Source: Leptospira selangorensis (GTDB lineage: Bacteria; Spirochaetota; Leptospiria; Leptospirales; Leptospiraceae). From it: a DNA stretch of 64,000 bases. Shown in pieces: positions 54,381-63,798 of the stretch. The position numbers and the translations under genes are program-made. The stretch is from the NCBI RefSeq assembly GCF_004769405.1, contig NZ_RQES01000018.1, positions 530,083-594,082 of the forward strand, read 5' to 3'. Below the pieces are notes generated by a model that was not told the DNA's origin, searched no databases, and saw only the letters and a program-made list of their open reading frames with translations. Position 1 is the first letter of the stretch, and every line of letters begins with the position of its first letter.

Positions 54381-56453
54381 CTATTTTCCCTCATTATGAT
54401 TTATGAAGTCGTTAATTATGTTGTATGACTCTTCTACATACGGATCGGATTCGAGTCTATCTTTTTTGGATTTGAATATTTGGTTCTCTAAACTACCGTT
54501 ATGCATCGATTTTTTATCGAAAGAGGTTACTTCAGATCTGAAAATTGAACTTTTGAAAACTGAAATTTCATTAATTTGAGTTATTACTTTCTCCCTTTCC
54601 TGGTAGAATTCGAAAAAATCTTTCGGATCTAGAGGAATTTCCTTAGGCTTGGAGAGCCATTTTTTTGCCTTGCTTTGAATGGATTCTATCTTTTGAAAAA
54701 ATTGATTTTTTTCAATTCGATCCGATGATTTGTTTTTCAAGGTTCGAATAGGAAGTTCCGGCAGAATTTCATAACGAATCTCTTTGGAGATGGAGTTTGG
54801 CAAAAGGCTATTTTCCAGATCCGTTTCCCGAAGCGGAAAATTATTCCATTGAGGGAGTTCTATATGAGGCGTTACACCTTTTTGCTGGTGGCTTATACTA
54901 TCCAAACCGTAATACAGCCCTGTAGTTAACTTTATTTTATCGATCTTGTATTTTCCTTCTTTGATGGCTAAAAATTTTTGTGAGCTAGCCTTTCCGAAAG
55001 AAGAAGAGCCTACGATCAGGGCTCTATTATAATCCTTTAATGCATGAGACAAAAATTCAGGACCGGACGCGCTCTGGGAATTCTGTAGGATTAACAAGGG
55101 ACCTGAATAAATTCTTCCCCTGTTCGGATCTTTTAAAATATTCAATTCCCGATTACTGTTTTCACCTAAAAAAAGAGGCCCTTCATCGATAAATAATCCG
55201 GCCAGATCCATAGCCTCCTGGAGAGAGCCGCCATAATTATCCCTTACATCTAGGATCAAACCTTCGATCGATTCGCGCTTAAGTTTTAAAATCGCTCTTG
55301 CTATGTCTTCTGAACATCCAAGCTGGTCCGTTTCCGAATCTGTATAGAAAGAAGGAAGATAGATATATCCTATCTTTCTTTCTCCTTCCAATACCTGGGT
55401 AAAAATGAAATCTTCTTCTTTATCCTTTTTTGTCTTTTGGAGCTGGATCCAAACCGTTTTTCCGGAAAGTTTTCTTACCTTGAAGAAGGCTTTTCGAGAA
55501 ATTTCACGGTTTATTAAAATGTAAAGTTCGTCTGCGGAAATATCGGCTACATCTGTCCCTATATCGGAATTTATCGAATTACGTATCTCTACTATCTTAT
55601 CTCCTTTATGGATCTCTCCGGAATTCCAAGCGGCCCCGCCTGGATAAATTTGCGACACACGCGTATCTCCATATTGGGAATGTTCGAATTCCAACCCGAA
55701 ACTTAAACCTTGGTCAAGATCCGGAGATCTGAATTTTTTTCGAAAGGAATCAGAATAAAAACCACTATGTGGATCCAATTCTTTTAACATTGCATCTAAA
55801 AACTCGGAACCTAACGAATCAATCATCTCATCGGATGAAGTTAAACTGTTCCTTAATCTATAGATCTCGAAGTTTAGAATAGACCTTCTGATCTTTTTCC
55901 TCTCTTTCTGAAATGCTTTTGAGAATTCCTCGGAGGACTTATATTTTCCGATTTCGAAAAATTGTTGTAAGGTTTTACTTTCTATATAACTGGCCCATCT
56001 CTTTTTTAAGGAGGGTAGGTCCTTTTGGTATTCAGTTTTGCCTTTCGTGTATATCTTAAACTCGTCGGAGATTTCTTCCGAGTCTTGATCTAACATTTCT
56101 ATAAAAAGGGATAACCTATAGCGAAAATGAGAAGCGAATTTAATTGCTATTTCCCAAAGAGCAGAATTGAGTTCGGAATAGTTTTGATGTTCTCTAAACA
56201 TCGAGGAAAATTTCTGCATGTCCTCTTTTAGATAGATTAAACCCTGAGGATCTAATTCGGAAAGGAAACGTTCTGAGGAGTTTAAGTAATATTTTCGGTT
56301 AAGTAATTTGGCTTTTCCATAGTGCTGTTCTTCTAAAATTTTTATAAGATGAGTTGCTTTGTCTGCTGGCGTAATTTCTGTGTCTGAAAAATGTGCTGCG
56401 GGTAAAAGGACGAGGACAGTATAGAGAACCAGTCTCTTATAGGCAAAACGCAT
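54381..56453 (-). CDS. Tail-specific periplasmic protease, Prc/CtpA family (S41)
   Basis: 690 residues with a signal peptide, an N-terminal helical domain (about 30-230, LDPQGLIYLKEDM), a PDZ domain (about 255-345, SFGLEFEHSQYGDTRVSQIYPGGAAW), the S41 core, and a C-terminal helical domain (about 600-690). The serine nucleophile is in QNSQSASGPEF and the general-base lysine in SSSFGKASSQ. RDNYGGSLQEAMDLAGLF is a typical S41 strand. It degrades or trims proteins from their C-termini in the periplasm. The gene is followed by a secreted helical protein. Confidence 0.88.
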   Translation of the reverse strand: MRFAYKRLVLYTVLVLLPAAHFSDTEITPADKATHLIKILEEQHYGKAKLLNRKYYLNSSERFLSELDPQGLIYLKEDMQKFSSMFREHQNYSELNSALWEIAIKFASHFRYRLSLFIEMLDQDSEEISDEFKIYTKGKTEYQKDLPSLKKRWASYIESKTLQQFFEIGKYKSSEEFSKAFQKERKKIRRSILNFEIYRLRNSLTSSDEMIDSLGSEFLDAMLKELDPHSGFYSDSFRKKFRSPDLDQGLSFGLEFEHSQYGDTRVSQIYPGGAAWNSGEIHKGDKIVEIRNSINSDIGTDVADISADELYILINREISRKAFFKVRKLSGKTVWIQLQKTKKDKEEDFIFTQVLEGERKIGYIYLPSFYTDSETDQLGCSEDIARAILKLKRESIEGLILDVRDNYGGSLQEAMDLAGLFIDEGPLFLGENSNRELNILKDPNRGRIYSGPLLILQNSQSASGPEFLSHALKDYNRALIVGSSSFGKASSQKFLAIKEGKYKIDKIKLTTGLYYGLDSISHQQKGVTPHIELPQWNNFPLRETDLENSLLPNSISKEIRYEILPELPIRTLKNKSSDRIEKNQFFQKIESIQSKAKKWLSKPKEIPLDPKDFFEFYQEREKVITQINEISVFKSSIFRSEVTSFDKKSMHNGSLENQIFKSKKDRLESDPYVEESYNIINDFINHNEGK

Positions 56454-56542
56454 AACTTACCCGATGCTGTAATATCCAAAGATAGCTGCAAATCTTTTTA
56501 GAGGACCCTTCCAGAAGGGGTTCGCGAAATTTAATCTTCTAA

Positions 56543-57235
56543 TTATTTTGAGAAAGAGATTCTTGCAAATTTTGAAGACAGAAGTCTGTCTACCAAAGCC
56601 AAAAAGCCTGCAATTAACAAAAACAGAACAAAGATCCCTACAATATTTATCGCTACTCCTGAATAACCAAGACGCGGGACATCCATAATATTATAAGGAT
56701 ACCATTCCATAATGGCACCTCTGATCAAGGTAAATGCTGCATAAGCGATAGGAAGAATGGCCGCTAAAAGAATTCGGCGTAGAGTGACTGTTTTTGCAGG
56801 TCCGAAAATGATCCAACCGATCACTGCAATTATAGGGGCGATATCATGCTCTAGTCTGCTTGCAGTATCCGCAATAATATCATTCTTAGGAACAGTCTGC
56901 AGAACAAAGTTAAAAACAATTCCAGTGATCGTGATATCTATAACCCCTATCAAACGCCAAATATGAAAAGATGAAGAAGTCCGATCCAAATTTAATGCAA
57001 GAGTTAGAGTGGTGATCCCTAAGATTAGATTGGACTGAGTGGTAAAAAAGGAAAATTGATTGAGTAAACTGCCTATTCCCGGTCCGAATGTGCGAGTGAA
57101 ACCTGCGTTTGGCGGCAGAGAAGATTGGTGATGATAAGCATACCATAATTCTAATAAAACACCGATAAAACAAACAATAGCAGTAGAAGCGAATACTACA
57201 CGCGCCAGGGTAAGATTGAGTTTGGAAGTTTGCAT
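56543..57235 (-). CDS. Pr6Pr family membrane protein
   Basis: 230 residues and six membrane segments. SFFTTQSNLILGI and the late AIMEWYPYNIMDVPRLGYSGV with NIVGIFVLFLLI are the marks of the Pr6Pr family of unknown function. It is likely an inner-membrane protein. It lies between the Prc protease and the AraC-type regulator, all leftward, with 47 bp to the regulator stop. No enzymatic role can be read. Confidence 0.75.
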   Translation of the reverse strand: MQTSKLNLTLARVVFASTAIVCFIGVLLELWYAYHHQSSLPPNAGFTRTFGPGIGSLLNQFSFFTTQSNLILGITTLTLALNLDRTSSSFHIWRLIGVIDITITGIVFNFVLQTVPKNDIIADTASRLEHDIAPIIAVIGWIIFGPAKTVTLRRILLAAILPIAYAAFTLIRGAIMEWYPYNIMDVPRLGYSGVAINIVGIFVLFLLIAGFLALVDRLLSSKFARISFSK

Positions 57236-57282
57236 TTTTTCTTTCTCTTCACCAAAATGGATCCGCTGGATTTTTATGAGTT

Positions 57283-58173
57283 TTATAAGTTCGTCAATGC
57301 AATTTTTTCTCTAACATTGGAAGCATCTCTTATTGGAGAGTCTCCGAAAAATCTGAAATATTCTCTATTGAATTGAGTTACACTTTCGTATCCAACTTCA
57401 TATGCGGCGCGTGATGCGGAGTAGGCACTATGGACTAAAAGTTTTCTAGCTTCGAGTAGTCTAAGTTGTTTTTGGAATTGGATAGGGCTTAAGCCTGTGA
57501 TCTGTTTGAATTGTCTATGAAATGTAGTGACGCCTAATCTTGATTTTGATGCTAAACGTTTAATTTCCATTGAGGCCATATAATTTTCTCGGATCCAACG
57601 AATTGCAGGATATATACTTGGCCCCTTGCCCTGGGTTTGGCAAAACTTTCTCAAACGCCACCCTTGGGGACCGAGAAGAGTTCTATATAATATTTCTCTT
57701 TCATAGATAGGTGCAAGTGCGGGTATATGTTCTGGAGTTTTCAAAAGCCGAAGCATTCTGACCCAAACTTCTAAAAGTTCAGGCGAAGCTTCGCAAGCTA
57801 CGAACTCGTTATCTATATTTTCTTCTGAAGGGTCTTTAGGAAGGTCATTTAATAAATCCAGAATAGAGTCCTGATCCAATTCGAGACCCAAGGATATATA
57901 AGGCCCATTTTTGCCTTGTTGCACTTTTCCAGTGGCAGGGATATCTGCGGAAATTACAAAATAAGAGGCTGCCTTTAATTGAATCGTTTGTTCTCCTATG
58001 GAGATTGTTTTACCTCCTTGAACAACTAATCCGATCATTGGCTCATATATCGCCGCTAACTGGTATTCGGATACTTCTCCCTTTATGAGTAATACTTTAG
58101 GAAGTTCCGTCCTAGTAGGTTTTGTGGTTGCCTGAATTGTAAGCTCGGCAATCTCTTTCAGGATTTCTTTCAT
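57283..58173 (-). CDS. AraC-family transcriptional regulator (AraC_N sensor type)
   Basis: About 296 residues from ATG 58173. The N-terminal cupin-like sensor (PMIGLVVQGGKTISIGEQT, YFVISADIPATGKV) fits the AraC_N group. The C-terminal tandem HTH has IKRLASKSRLGVTTFHRQFKQ and SRAAYEVGYESVTQFNREYF. It is divergent from an SDR gene (157 bp between starts), which it probably regulates; this pairing is common for the group. The earlier frame start at 58227 has a basic leader with no ribosome-binding site. Confidence 0.85.
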   Translation of the reverse strand: MKEILKEIAELTIQATTKPTRTELPKVLLIKGEVSEYQLAAIYEPMIGLVVQGGKTISIGEQTIQLKAASYFVISADIPATGKVQQGKNGPYISLGLELDQDSILDLLNDLPKDPSEENIDNEFVACEASPELLEVWVRMLRLLKTPEHIPALAPIYEREILYRTLLGPQGWRLRKFCQTQGKGPSIYPAIRWIRENYMASMEIKRLASKSRLGVTTFHRQFKQITGLSPIQFQKQLRLLEARKLLVHSAYSASRAAYEVGYESVTQFNREYFRFFGDSPIRDASNVREKIALTNL

Positions 58174-58330
58174 TCTATAACATAATAAAATAGAACCGTA
58201 TTTTCTAAAGCGAAATCCTGGGAACATTTTAATTTATTAATGGTACGGTAGGATTAGGCAATCAATTGGTATGATCCGATCTTTACGATAATCATAAAAT
58301 CCTCTACGATCAAAGGTATTGGAGGACGTT

Positions 58331-59083
58331 ATGAAAGTAGCAATCGTCACAGGAGCAAGTAACGGTATCGGAAAAAATACCGCGATCGAATTGGGAAAAA
58401 GAGGGATCGGCGTAATCCTTACTTATCATTCGGATAAAAAAGGTGCCGAGGATGTCGTAAAAGAAGTGGAGAAGAGCGGGTCCAAGGCCGTTTGTCTTAA
58501 ATTGGATCTAAGCCAAAAGTCTTCTTTCGGAAGTTTTATCGAGCTTGTAAAAAAGAACCTAGAAGAAATTTGGAAGAGAAAAACTTTCGATTACTTGGTA
58601 AATAACGGAGGTGTCGGAGGAGGAATGCCATTCGCTGATATCACTGAAGAATATTTCGATCAGATATTGAACACAAATTTCAAAGGACCATTCTTTATCA
58701 CACAAGATCTTGTTAGATTTATAGAAGACAATGGAAGGATCGTGAATACATCCAGTTCTGCGAGTCGAGGATCTTTCGCAGGATATTCCGCTTATGGAGC
58801 ATCTAAGGCTGCATTAACTTCTTGGACAAAGTATCTCGCAAAAGAACTTTCTCCGAGAAAAATCAGAGTGAATGCAGTCTCTCCCGGTCCAACGCATACG
58901 AATCTTGGAGGAGGCGCATTCGATAAATATCCGGAATATATTCAACCGTTAGCGGATCAAACTGCTTTGGGAAGAATTGGAAGTCCGGATGATATTGCAA
59001 AGGTAATTGTAAATCTTTTATCAGATGAATTTTCTTGGGTGACCGCTCAGGACTTGGAGGTTTCCGGAGGATATTTGTTGTAA
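58331..59083 (+). CDS. SDR oxidoreductase
   Basis: About 250 residues of classical short-chain dehydrogenase: TGASNGIGKNTA, LVNNGGVGGG, VNTSSSASRG (catalytic Ser), YSAYGASKAALTSW (YxxxK), RVNAVSPGPTHTNL and the C-terminal SGGYLL. It is probably NADP-linked (TYHSDKKG after the second strand). GGAGG lies 6 bases before ATG 58331. It is divergent from the AraC regulator, which probably controls it. Substrate unknown. Confidence 0.88.
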   Translation: MKVAIVTGASNGIGKNTAIELGKRGIGVILTYHSDKKGAEDVVKEVEKSGSKAVCLKLDLSQKSSFGSFIELVKKNLEEIWKRKTFDYLVNNGGVGGGMPFADITEEYFDQILNTNFKGPFFITQDLVRFIEDNGRIVNTSSSASRGSFAGYSAYGASKAALTSWTKYLAKELSPRKIRVNAVSPGPTHTNLGGGAFDKYPEYIQPLADQTALGRIGSPDDIAKVIVNLLSDEFSWVTAQDLEVSGGYLL

Positions 59084-59125
59084 GGGTTTTTGGGCGACTT
59101 TTCGCTACGCGAACGCTGCGGTCCT

Positions 59126-59155
59126 TTCGCAGCGACTGCAGGAGCAAGAAGACGA
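59126..59155 (+). repeat. Direct repeat A, copy 1
   Basis: 30-bp unit beginning TTCGCAGCGACTGCAGGAGC and ending GAAGACGA; copy 2 is at 59324-59353, 198 bp on, with four mismatches or so. Confidence 0.65.
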
Positions 59156-59202
59156 TTACGTTAAGAGGCTGCGATGGACTTCCCCTTCGCATCCTTGTCG
59201 CG

Positions 59203-59218
59203 TGTAGGAGCTCCTACA
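59203..59218. repeat. Dispersed 16-bp palindrome, copy 5 (perfect)
   Basis: TGTAGGAGCTCCTACA, an exact palindrome. Confidence 0.65.
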
Positions 59219-59286
59219 AAGATTCGTTGTTCGGAATATGCTTGCTGATCAGAGGTTTTTATGATATGGCCGGCCATGCTGATTGA

Positions 59287-59323
59287 ATCGAAGTTATAAG
59301 TGTTGTACCACCGACCAGCCCCC
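59287..59323 (+). repeat. Direct repeat B, copy 1
   Basis: Unit beginning ATCGAAGTTATAAGTGTTGT and ending in a C-tract (ACCAGCCCCC); copy 2 is at 59428-59465, exactly 141 bp on. Confidence 0.7.
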
Positions 59324-59353
59324 TTCGCAGCGACCGTAGGAGCGAGAAGACGA
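59324..59353 (+). repeat. Direct repeat A, copy 2
   Basis: Begins TTCGCAGCGACCGTAGGAGC and abuts the end of repeat B copy 1. Confidence 0.65.
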
Positions 59354-59427
59354 CCGTCTTTGCCGAGTCGGTGACCGACAACATGGAGGTCAACCGAGTG
59401 AAAAGATGATATAGCGGGATTGGTTAT

Positions 59428-59465
59428 ATCGAAGTTATAAGTGTTGTACAACCAACCCAGCCCCC
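59428..59465 (+). repeat. Direct repeat B, copy 2
   Basis: Same first 22 bases as copy 1, then ACAACCAACCCAGCCCCC with small changes. Confidence 0.7.
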
Positions 59466-59500
59466 ACCCAGAAAGGGCGGGGAGATCCCGCTCACAATTT

Positions 59501-59516
59501 TGTAGGAATTCCAACA
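59501..59516. repeat. Dispersed 16-bp palindrome, copy 6
   Basis: TGTAGGAATTCCAACA, 58 bp upstream of the mutY start. Confidence 0.6.
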
Positions 59517-59573
59517 AATCAGCTTCGAAAACTCCTTTTCTCCCTGGAGTAAAAGACTTGGATAGTCAGATAG

Positions 59574-60704
59574 ATGCGCGCGGGTCTGAAACAAAAAGAA
59601 GTCAATCTTCCGACCTACGAATTCGATCCCAAAACGAATTTAAAACTTAGAAATTGGTTTATCCAAGAAAAAAGAGACCTGGCATTTCGAAAAAACAGAA
59701 CTCCTTATTCTACTTGGGTGAGCGAGATCATGTTGCAACAGACAAGAGTTGCAGCAATGCTTCCTCTTTACGAAAAATTTATACATCGATTTCCAAAACC
59801 TGAAGATCTTGCGATCGCGGAAGAAGAGGAAGTATTTCGTTATTGGCAAGGACTTGGCTATTATTCCAGAGCAAAAAATCTTTTGGCTGGAGTTCAGAAA
59901 TTAGTGAATGAGTTCGGCGGACAATTCCCTAAAACTTTGGAAGAAGCTCTTTCTCTTCCAGGAGTTGGGCCTTATACCGCTCGGGCTATTCTTTCCATTT
60001 CCTATAATTTACCTTTTGCAGTTTTAGATGGGAATGCAAAAAGAGTTCTCTCTCGTTTAGTCTTATTCAAAGAGTCGGGACCTAAAGCCGATCCAACTTT
60101 ACAAAGGATCGCGGATTCATTTTTAAATTTGGAATTTCCTGGAGACCATAATGAAGCGGTAATGGAGTTAGGTGCTCGCATTTGTATTCCAAAACCTTTA
60201 TGTACTGAATGTCCACTTCAAAACGATTGTTTAGCATATCAAAACGGTGTCCAAGAAAGTATTCCGGAGACCGAAAAGAAAAAAAAGGAAATCCCTTTAA
60301 ATATTCGTTTTTATATCCTAAAAACGAAACAAGGGATACTTCTGATCCGTTATCCTGAGAGAAGATTTTTTAAAACAATCTATTCTCTACCTTTTTCCTT
60401 CGAAGGAAAAAATCCGTATGATTCTGATCCTATTTTGGATTGGAGTCTGAAACCTTCCGATCTCGGGATCAAATTTAAACATACAATCACTCATCATAAG
60501 ATCCAAGGTTTTGTTTCCGAGACGGAACTAGACCCGAAATCAGAAAAGAAGTTGCTGGAGAATTTTCACAAAATTCGCCCTTCTATAGAGATCAAATATT
60601 GCAATTGGAAAAATTTGGAGACCGAATTTCCTTCTTCTATTGCAAAAAAGATCAAACAAACCCTGGCTAAAGACGGAGCTGTTCTGCCAGGATTAGAAAA
60701 CTAA
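59574..60704 (+). CDS. mutY: A/G-specific adenine glycosylase
   Basis: MutY removes A opposite 8-oxoG. The 376-residue protein has WVSEIMLQQTRV (catalytic Glu), the helix-hairpin-helix LPGVGPYTARAIL, VLDGNAKRVLSRL (catalytic Asp) and the 4Fe-4S site CIPKPLCTECPLQNDC, followed by a C-terminal NUDIX-like domain (IRYPERRFFKTIYSLPF) that reads 8-oxoG. ATG 59574 has no strong ribosome-binding site. Downstream, the UbiD-family gene follows after 23 bp. Confidence 0.92.
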   Translation: MRAGLKQKEVNLPTYEFDPKTNLKLRNWFIQEKRDLAFRKNRTPYSTWVSEIMLQQTRVAAMLPLYEKFIHRFPKPEDLAIAEEEEVFRYWQGLGYYSRAKNLLAGVQKLVNEFGGQFPKTLEEALSLPGVGPYTARAILSISYNLPFAVLDGNAKRVLSRLVLFKESGPKADPTLQRIADSFLNLEFPGDHNEAVMELGARICIPKPLCTECPLQNDCLAYQNGVQESIPETEKKKKEIPLNIRFYILKTKQGILLIRYPERRFFKTIYSLPFSFEGKNPYDSDPILDWSLKPSDLGIKFKHTITHHKIQGFVSETELDPKSEKKLLENFHKIRPSIEIKYCNWKNLETEFPSSIAKKIKQTLAKDGAVLPGLEN

Positions 60705-60727
60705 ACATATTAATATAAAGGAAAACT

Positions 60728-62485
60728 ATGAGTATTCGATCCACTTCCGAATTTGTAAAAGAGCTTTCGAAAAAAGGAGAACTTTTGGAGATCAAAGAAG
60801 AAGTGGATCCTATCTTGGAGATCGCAGAGATCCAGAGAAGGGTAGTTGCGAAAAGAGGCCCGGCACTTCTATTCTCGAACGTTAAAGGATCTAAATTTTC
60901 CGTCGCTACCAATTTATACGGTTCGGAAAACAGGATCAAGATAGCATTCGGAGAAGATCCGGAAAAGTTTATTCAGAAAATTGCATATACAGCAAAACAT
61001 TTAATGCCTCCCACTCCTAAAAAAGTATGGGAAGTAAGGTCCCTTGCCTGGACAGCACTAAAGGTAGGCCTTAGAAAAGTAAACAAGGGTCCGATTTTGG
61101 ATTCAGAGTTACAAAGTATTGAAGAATTACCTGCTCTAAAATCCTGGCCCAAGGATGCTGGAAGATTTATCACATTACCTTTAGTTTATACGGAAAGTCC
61201 CAAAACCGGAAAAGGGAATTTGGGAATGTATCGGATACAATTCCATGAACCTAAACTTACAGGGATGCATATACAGATCCATAGAGGTGGAGGATTTCAT
61301 TATTCTGAAGCAGAAGCAGAGGGTAATTCACTTCCGGCACATATCTATGTAGGAGGTCCACCTGCACTTACAATCTCTGCGGTGGCACCGTTACCCGAAG
61401 AGATTAGCGAATTCCTTCTTGCCTCATTATTATTAGGCGAAAGATTAAAAGTATTAAAAAACAAAAAGATCAGTTCACTTCCGATCGTTGCAGATGCTGA
61501 CTTTGCATTAATCGGAAAAATCCCTCCTAAGATCAGAAGACCGGAAGGACCTTTTGGAGATCATTACGGATATTATGCTTTAAAACACGATTATCCTGTA
61601 TTCGAAGTGGATAAAATTTACGCTCGAAAAGATGCGATCTGGCCTGCAACAGTTGTTGGACGTCCTCCGCAAGAAGACCATTGGATCGCAGAATATCTAC
61701 AACACTTATTATCCCCCATGTTCCCGATAGTAATGCCTCAGGTAAAAGGGATTTGGGCTTACGAAGAATCAGGTGTACATTCTTTAGCAGCAGCAATCGT
61801 AAAAGAAAGATATAAAAAAGAAGCATTCATGGGTGCTCTTAGGATTTTGGGAGAAGGACAACTATCCCTTACTAAATTCCTGATCGTGACCGACCAGGAT
61901 GTTCCTTTGATGGATTTTAAAACTACTTTCCTTGCTGCACTCGAAAGATTTCAACCGGAGACAGACTTACATATTTTCTCTAATATTTCCCAGGATACTT
62001 TGGATTATACGGGACCGAAAGTAAATGAAGGGAGTAAGGCGGTACTACTTGGAATTGGGCCTAAAACCCAAAAGCTAAAACCAAAGATCACTTCTAATAT
62101 TAAAAATTCTAAATTCAAAAATCCAAAAGTGTATTGTCCGGGAGTTTTGGTAGTTTCCGGACCAAAATACAAAAAAGGAGATGGAGTTTTAGAAACACTT
62201 CGTAAAGAAACAATCACCCAAGGATTTTTATTCGTATTCTTGGTAGATAATTCGGAAGAAGCAACAAAATCAGATCATGATTTTATCTGGAATGTTTTTA
62301 CTAGATTCGAACCTGCAGCGGACATTTACGGGGATTCAAATGTGATCCGTAATCATATTTCTTTCCATGGTCCGATCCTAGTGGATGCAAGATTAAAAAC
62401 TTGGTATCCTCCTGTTCTAGAAGAAGATCCTAAAATCTCCAAACAAGTAGAGAATAGATTTGGTAGACTTTTGGATTCGATTTAG
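60728..62485 (+). CDS. UbiD-family prenylated-FMN decarboxylase
   Basis: 585 residues. GNLGMYRIQFHEPKLTGMH and IHRGGGFHYSEAE form the prFMN/metal-binding region and RRPEGPFGDHYGYYALK the catalytic Glu-containing motif of UbiD-type decarboxylases. They decarboxylate aromatic or unsaturated acids and need prFMN from UbiX, which is not in the window. Relatives act in ubiquinone or menaquinone synthesis; Leptospira uses menaquinone, so a role there is likely, but substrate cannot be read. Length is slightly above the usual 490-500 residues. Confidence 0.85.
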   Translation: MSIRSTSEFVKELSKKGELLEIKEEVDPILEIAEIQRRVVAKRGPALLFSNVKGSKFSVATNLYGSENRIKIAFGEDPEKFIQKIAYTAKHLMPPTPKKVWEVRSLAWTALKVGLRKVNKGPILDSELQSIEELPALKSWPKDAGRFITLPLVYTESPKTGKGNLGMYRIQFHEPKLTGMHIQIHRGGGFHYSEAEAEGNSLPAHIYVGGPPALTISAVAPLPEEISEFLLASLLLGERLKVLKNKKISSLPIVADADFALIGKIPPKIRRPEGPFGDHYGYYALKHDYPVFEVDKIYARKDAIWPATVVGRPPQEDHWIAEYLQHLLSPMFPIVMPQVKGIWAYEESGVHSLAAAIVKERYKKEAFMGALRILGEGQLSLTKFLIVTDQDVPLMDFKTTFLAALERFQPETDLHIFSNISQDTLDYTGPKVNEGSKAVLLGIGPKTQKLKPKITSNIKNSKFKNPKVYCPGVLVVSGPKYKKGDGVLETLRKETITQGFLFVFLVDNSEEATKSDHDFIWNVFTRFEPAADIYGDSNVIRNHISFHGPILVDARLKTWYPPVLEEDPKISKQVENRFGRLLDSI

Positions 62486-62497
62486 GTAAATGGAAGA

Positions 62498-63463
62498 ATG
62501 GGAATGAAACGAGTAGTCGTTACCGGCGGGGCCGGACTGATCGGAAGTAATATAGTTAGACTTCTAAACGAACAAGGGCTTTCGGATATCCTTGTAGTAG
62601 ACCATTTGGGTACTTCTTCCAAATGGAAAAACCTAAGAGGTTTGGAATATACTGATTATTTGGAAAAAGAAGAATTCCTACAAAAAGTCCAAACTACTGA
62701 TATCTTAAAAGATTATTCTCATATTTTTCATTTGGGAGCTTGTTCTTCCACAACGGAAACGGATGCTTCTTATCTGATCCGAAACAATTATGAATATACC
62801 AAAATTCTAGCGGAAGAGTCTTTGCGTAAAAAGATCCAATTCTTATATGCTTCTTCTGCAGCCACATATGGAGAAGGGCAATTCGGTTATGACGATAAGG
62901 CGCCGATCCATCCACTCAAACCGCTGAATATGTATGGATACTCCAAACATATGTTCGATCTATATGCCTTAAGAAAAGGATTTTTAGATAAGATCACAGG
63001 AGTGAAATACTTCAATATATTCGGATTCGGAGAGGCTCATAAAGAAGATATGAGATCTGTAGTATTAAAAGGATACGAACAGATCTTATCCGAAGGAAAA
63101 TTGAAATTATTTAAGTCTTATCGCCCGGACTATAAGGACGGGGAACAAAAAAGGGACTTCCTTTACGTAAAAGACGCTGCAAAGATCAGCCTATTTCTTT
63201 TGGAAAATCGTAAATTCGGTTTATATAATGTAGGAAGAGGGCAAGCAGAGACCTGGAATTCGCTCGCTTCCGCATTATTTAAGGCCTTAGGGAAATCGGA
63301 AAATATAGAATATATGGAAATGCCTGAGAGTTTAAAGGCAAAATACCAATATTATACGAAGGCAGAGACCCAAAAACTGATCTCAAGCGGTTACAAGGAA
63401 GGATTTACTGATTTGGAAACTGCGATTGCGGATTACGTGGATCTGTTAAAGAAAGAAGAATAA
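62498..63463 (+). CDS. hldD: ADP-L-glycero-D-manno-heptose 6-epimerase
   Basis: An extended SDR of 321 residues: VVTGGAGLIGSNIVR, HLGACSSTTETDA, YASSAATYGEG, MYGYSKHMFD (YxxxK) and KYFNIFGFGEAHKEDM with RDFLYVKDA. These are the HldD/RfaD pattern; it makes the heptose donor for the LPS core. It begins 12 bp after the UbiD-family gene. ATG 62504 is an alternative start. It is convergent with an ArsR-type gene. Confidence 0.88.
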   Translation: MGMKRVVVTGGAGLIGSNIVRLLNEQGLSDILVVDHLGTSSKWKNLRGLEYTDYLEKEEFLQKVQTTDILKDYSHIFHLGACSSTTETDASYLIRNNYEYTKILAEESLRKKIQFLYASSAATYGEGQFGYDDKAPIHPLKPLNMYGYSKHMFDLYALRKGFLDKITGVKYFNIFGFGEAHKEDMRSVVLKGYEQILSEGKLKLFKSYRPDYKDGEQKRDFLYVKDAAKISLFLLENRKFGLYNVGRGQAETWNSLASALFKALGKSENIEYMEMPESLKAKYQYYTKAETQKLISSGYKEGFTDLETAIADYVDLLKKEE

Positions 63464-63495
63464 AAGGGGCCTTTAAGACCCCCCACAGCTATTAA

Positions 63496-63798
63496 TTACT
63501 TAGAAAAGATCTGAAGTAAAGATTTTGCGAATGCTTTGAATTTTGCGTCTTTGATAGAGTAGAATACTTGGTTAGAAACTTTTTTGCTTCCTAAGTATCC
63601 TGCTTCTTTCATTTTGCTTAAGTGTTGAGATGCAGCTGATTGGCTGATACCAAGTGCGTCTACAAGTTCTCCCACGCTGTGTTCTTTTCTAGAAAGATGG
63701 AGAAGGATTTTTAATCTGTCAGGATGAGCTACTGCTTTAAGTCCGCGGATGGTAGAATCCAGATGAGTTTTTTTAATTTCTAACTTTTGGGCTGCCAT
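63496..63798 (-). CDS. ArsR-family winged-helix regulator without cysteine ligands
   Basis: 100 residues with the ArsR fold: LKAVAHPDRLKILLHL, SVGELVDALGISQSAASQHLSKMKEAGYLGSKK and FYSIKDAKFKAF. There is no cysteine, so metal sensing of the ArsR/SmtB cysteine type is not possible; it may sense another ligand or redox state, or act constitutively. It is divergent from a gene beginning at 63928, with an AT-rich palindrome between them as a likely operator. Confidence 0.85.
   Translation of the reverse strand: MAAQKLEIKKTHLDSTIRGLKAVAHPDRLKILLHLSRKEHSVGELVDALGISQSAASQHLSKMKEAGYLGSKKVSNQVFYSIKDAKFKAFAKSLLQIFSK

Larger units (their letters stand above)
59084..59573. other. Noncoding repeat-rich stretch
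   Basis: No convincing gene in 490 bases. It contains two pairs of direct repeats, two members of the dispersed 16-bp palindrome family (59203-59218, 59501-59516), the palindrome ATGGCCGGCCAT at 59266-59277 and GC-rich tracts unlike its neighbours. Short ORFs here merely translate the repeats. Confidence 0.6.

Noticed and set aside
59161..59517. 118-codon leftward ORF before mutY
   Set aside because: It translates the direct repeats (YNTYNFD appears twice because repeat B does) and has no recognisable domain.
59084..59573. CRISPR array
   Set aside because: The direct repeats occur only twice each, with unequal spacing, two different units and no cas genes.
63466..63482. GGGG/CCCC hairpin between hldD and the ArsR-type gene as a terminator
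   Set aside because: Only a 4-bp stem and no T-run; too weak to annotate.
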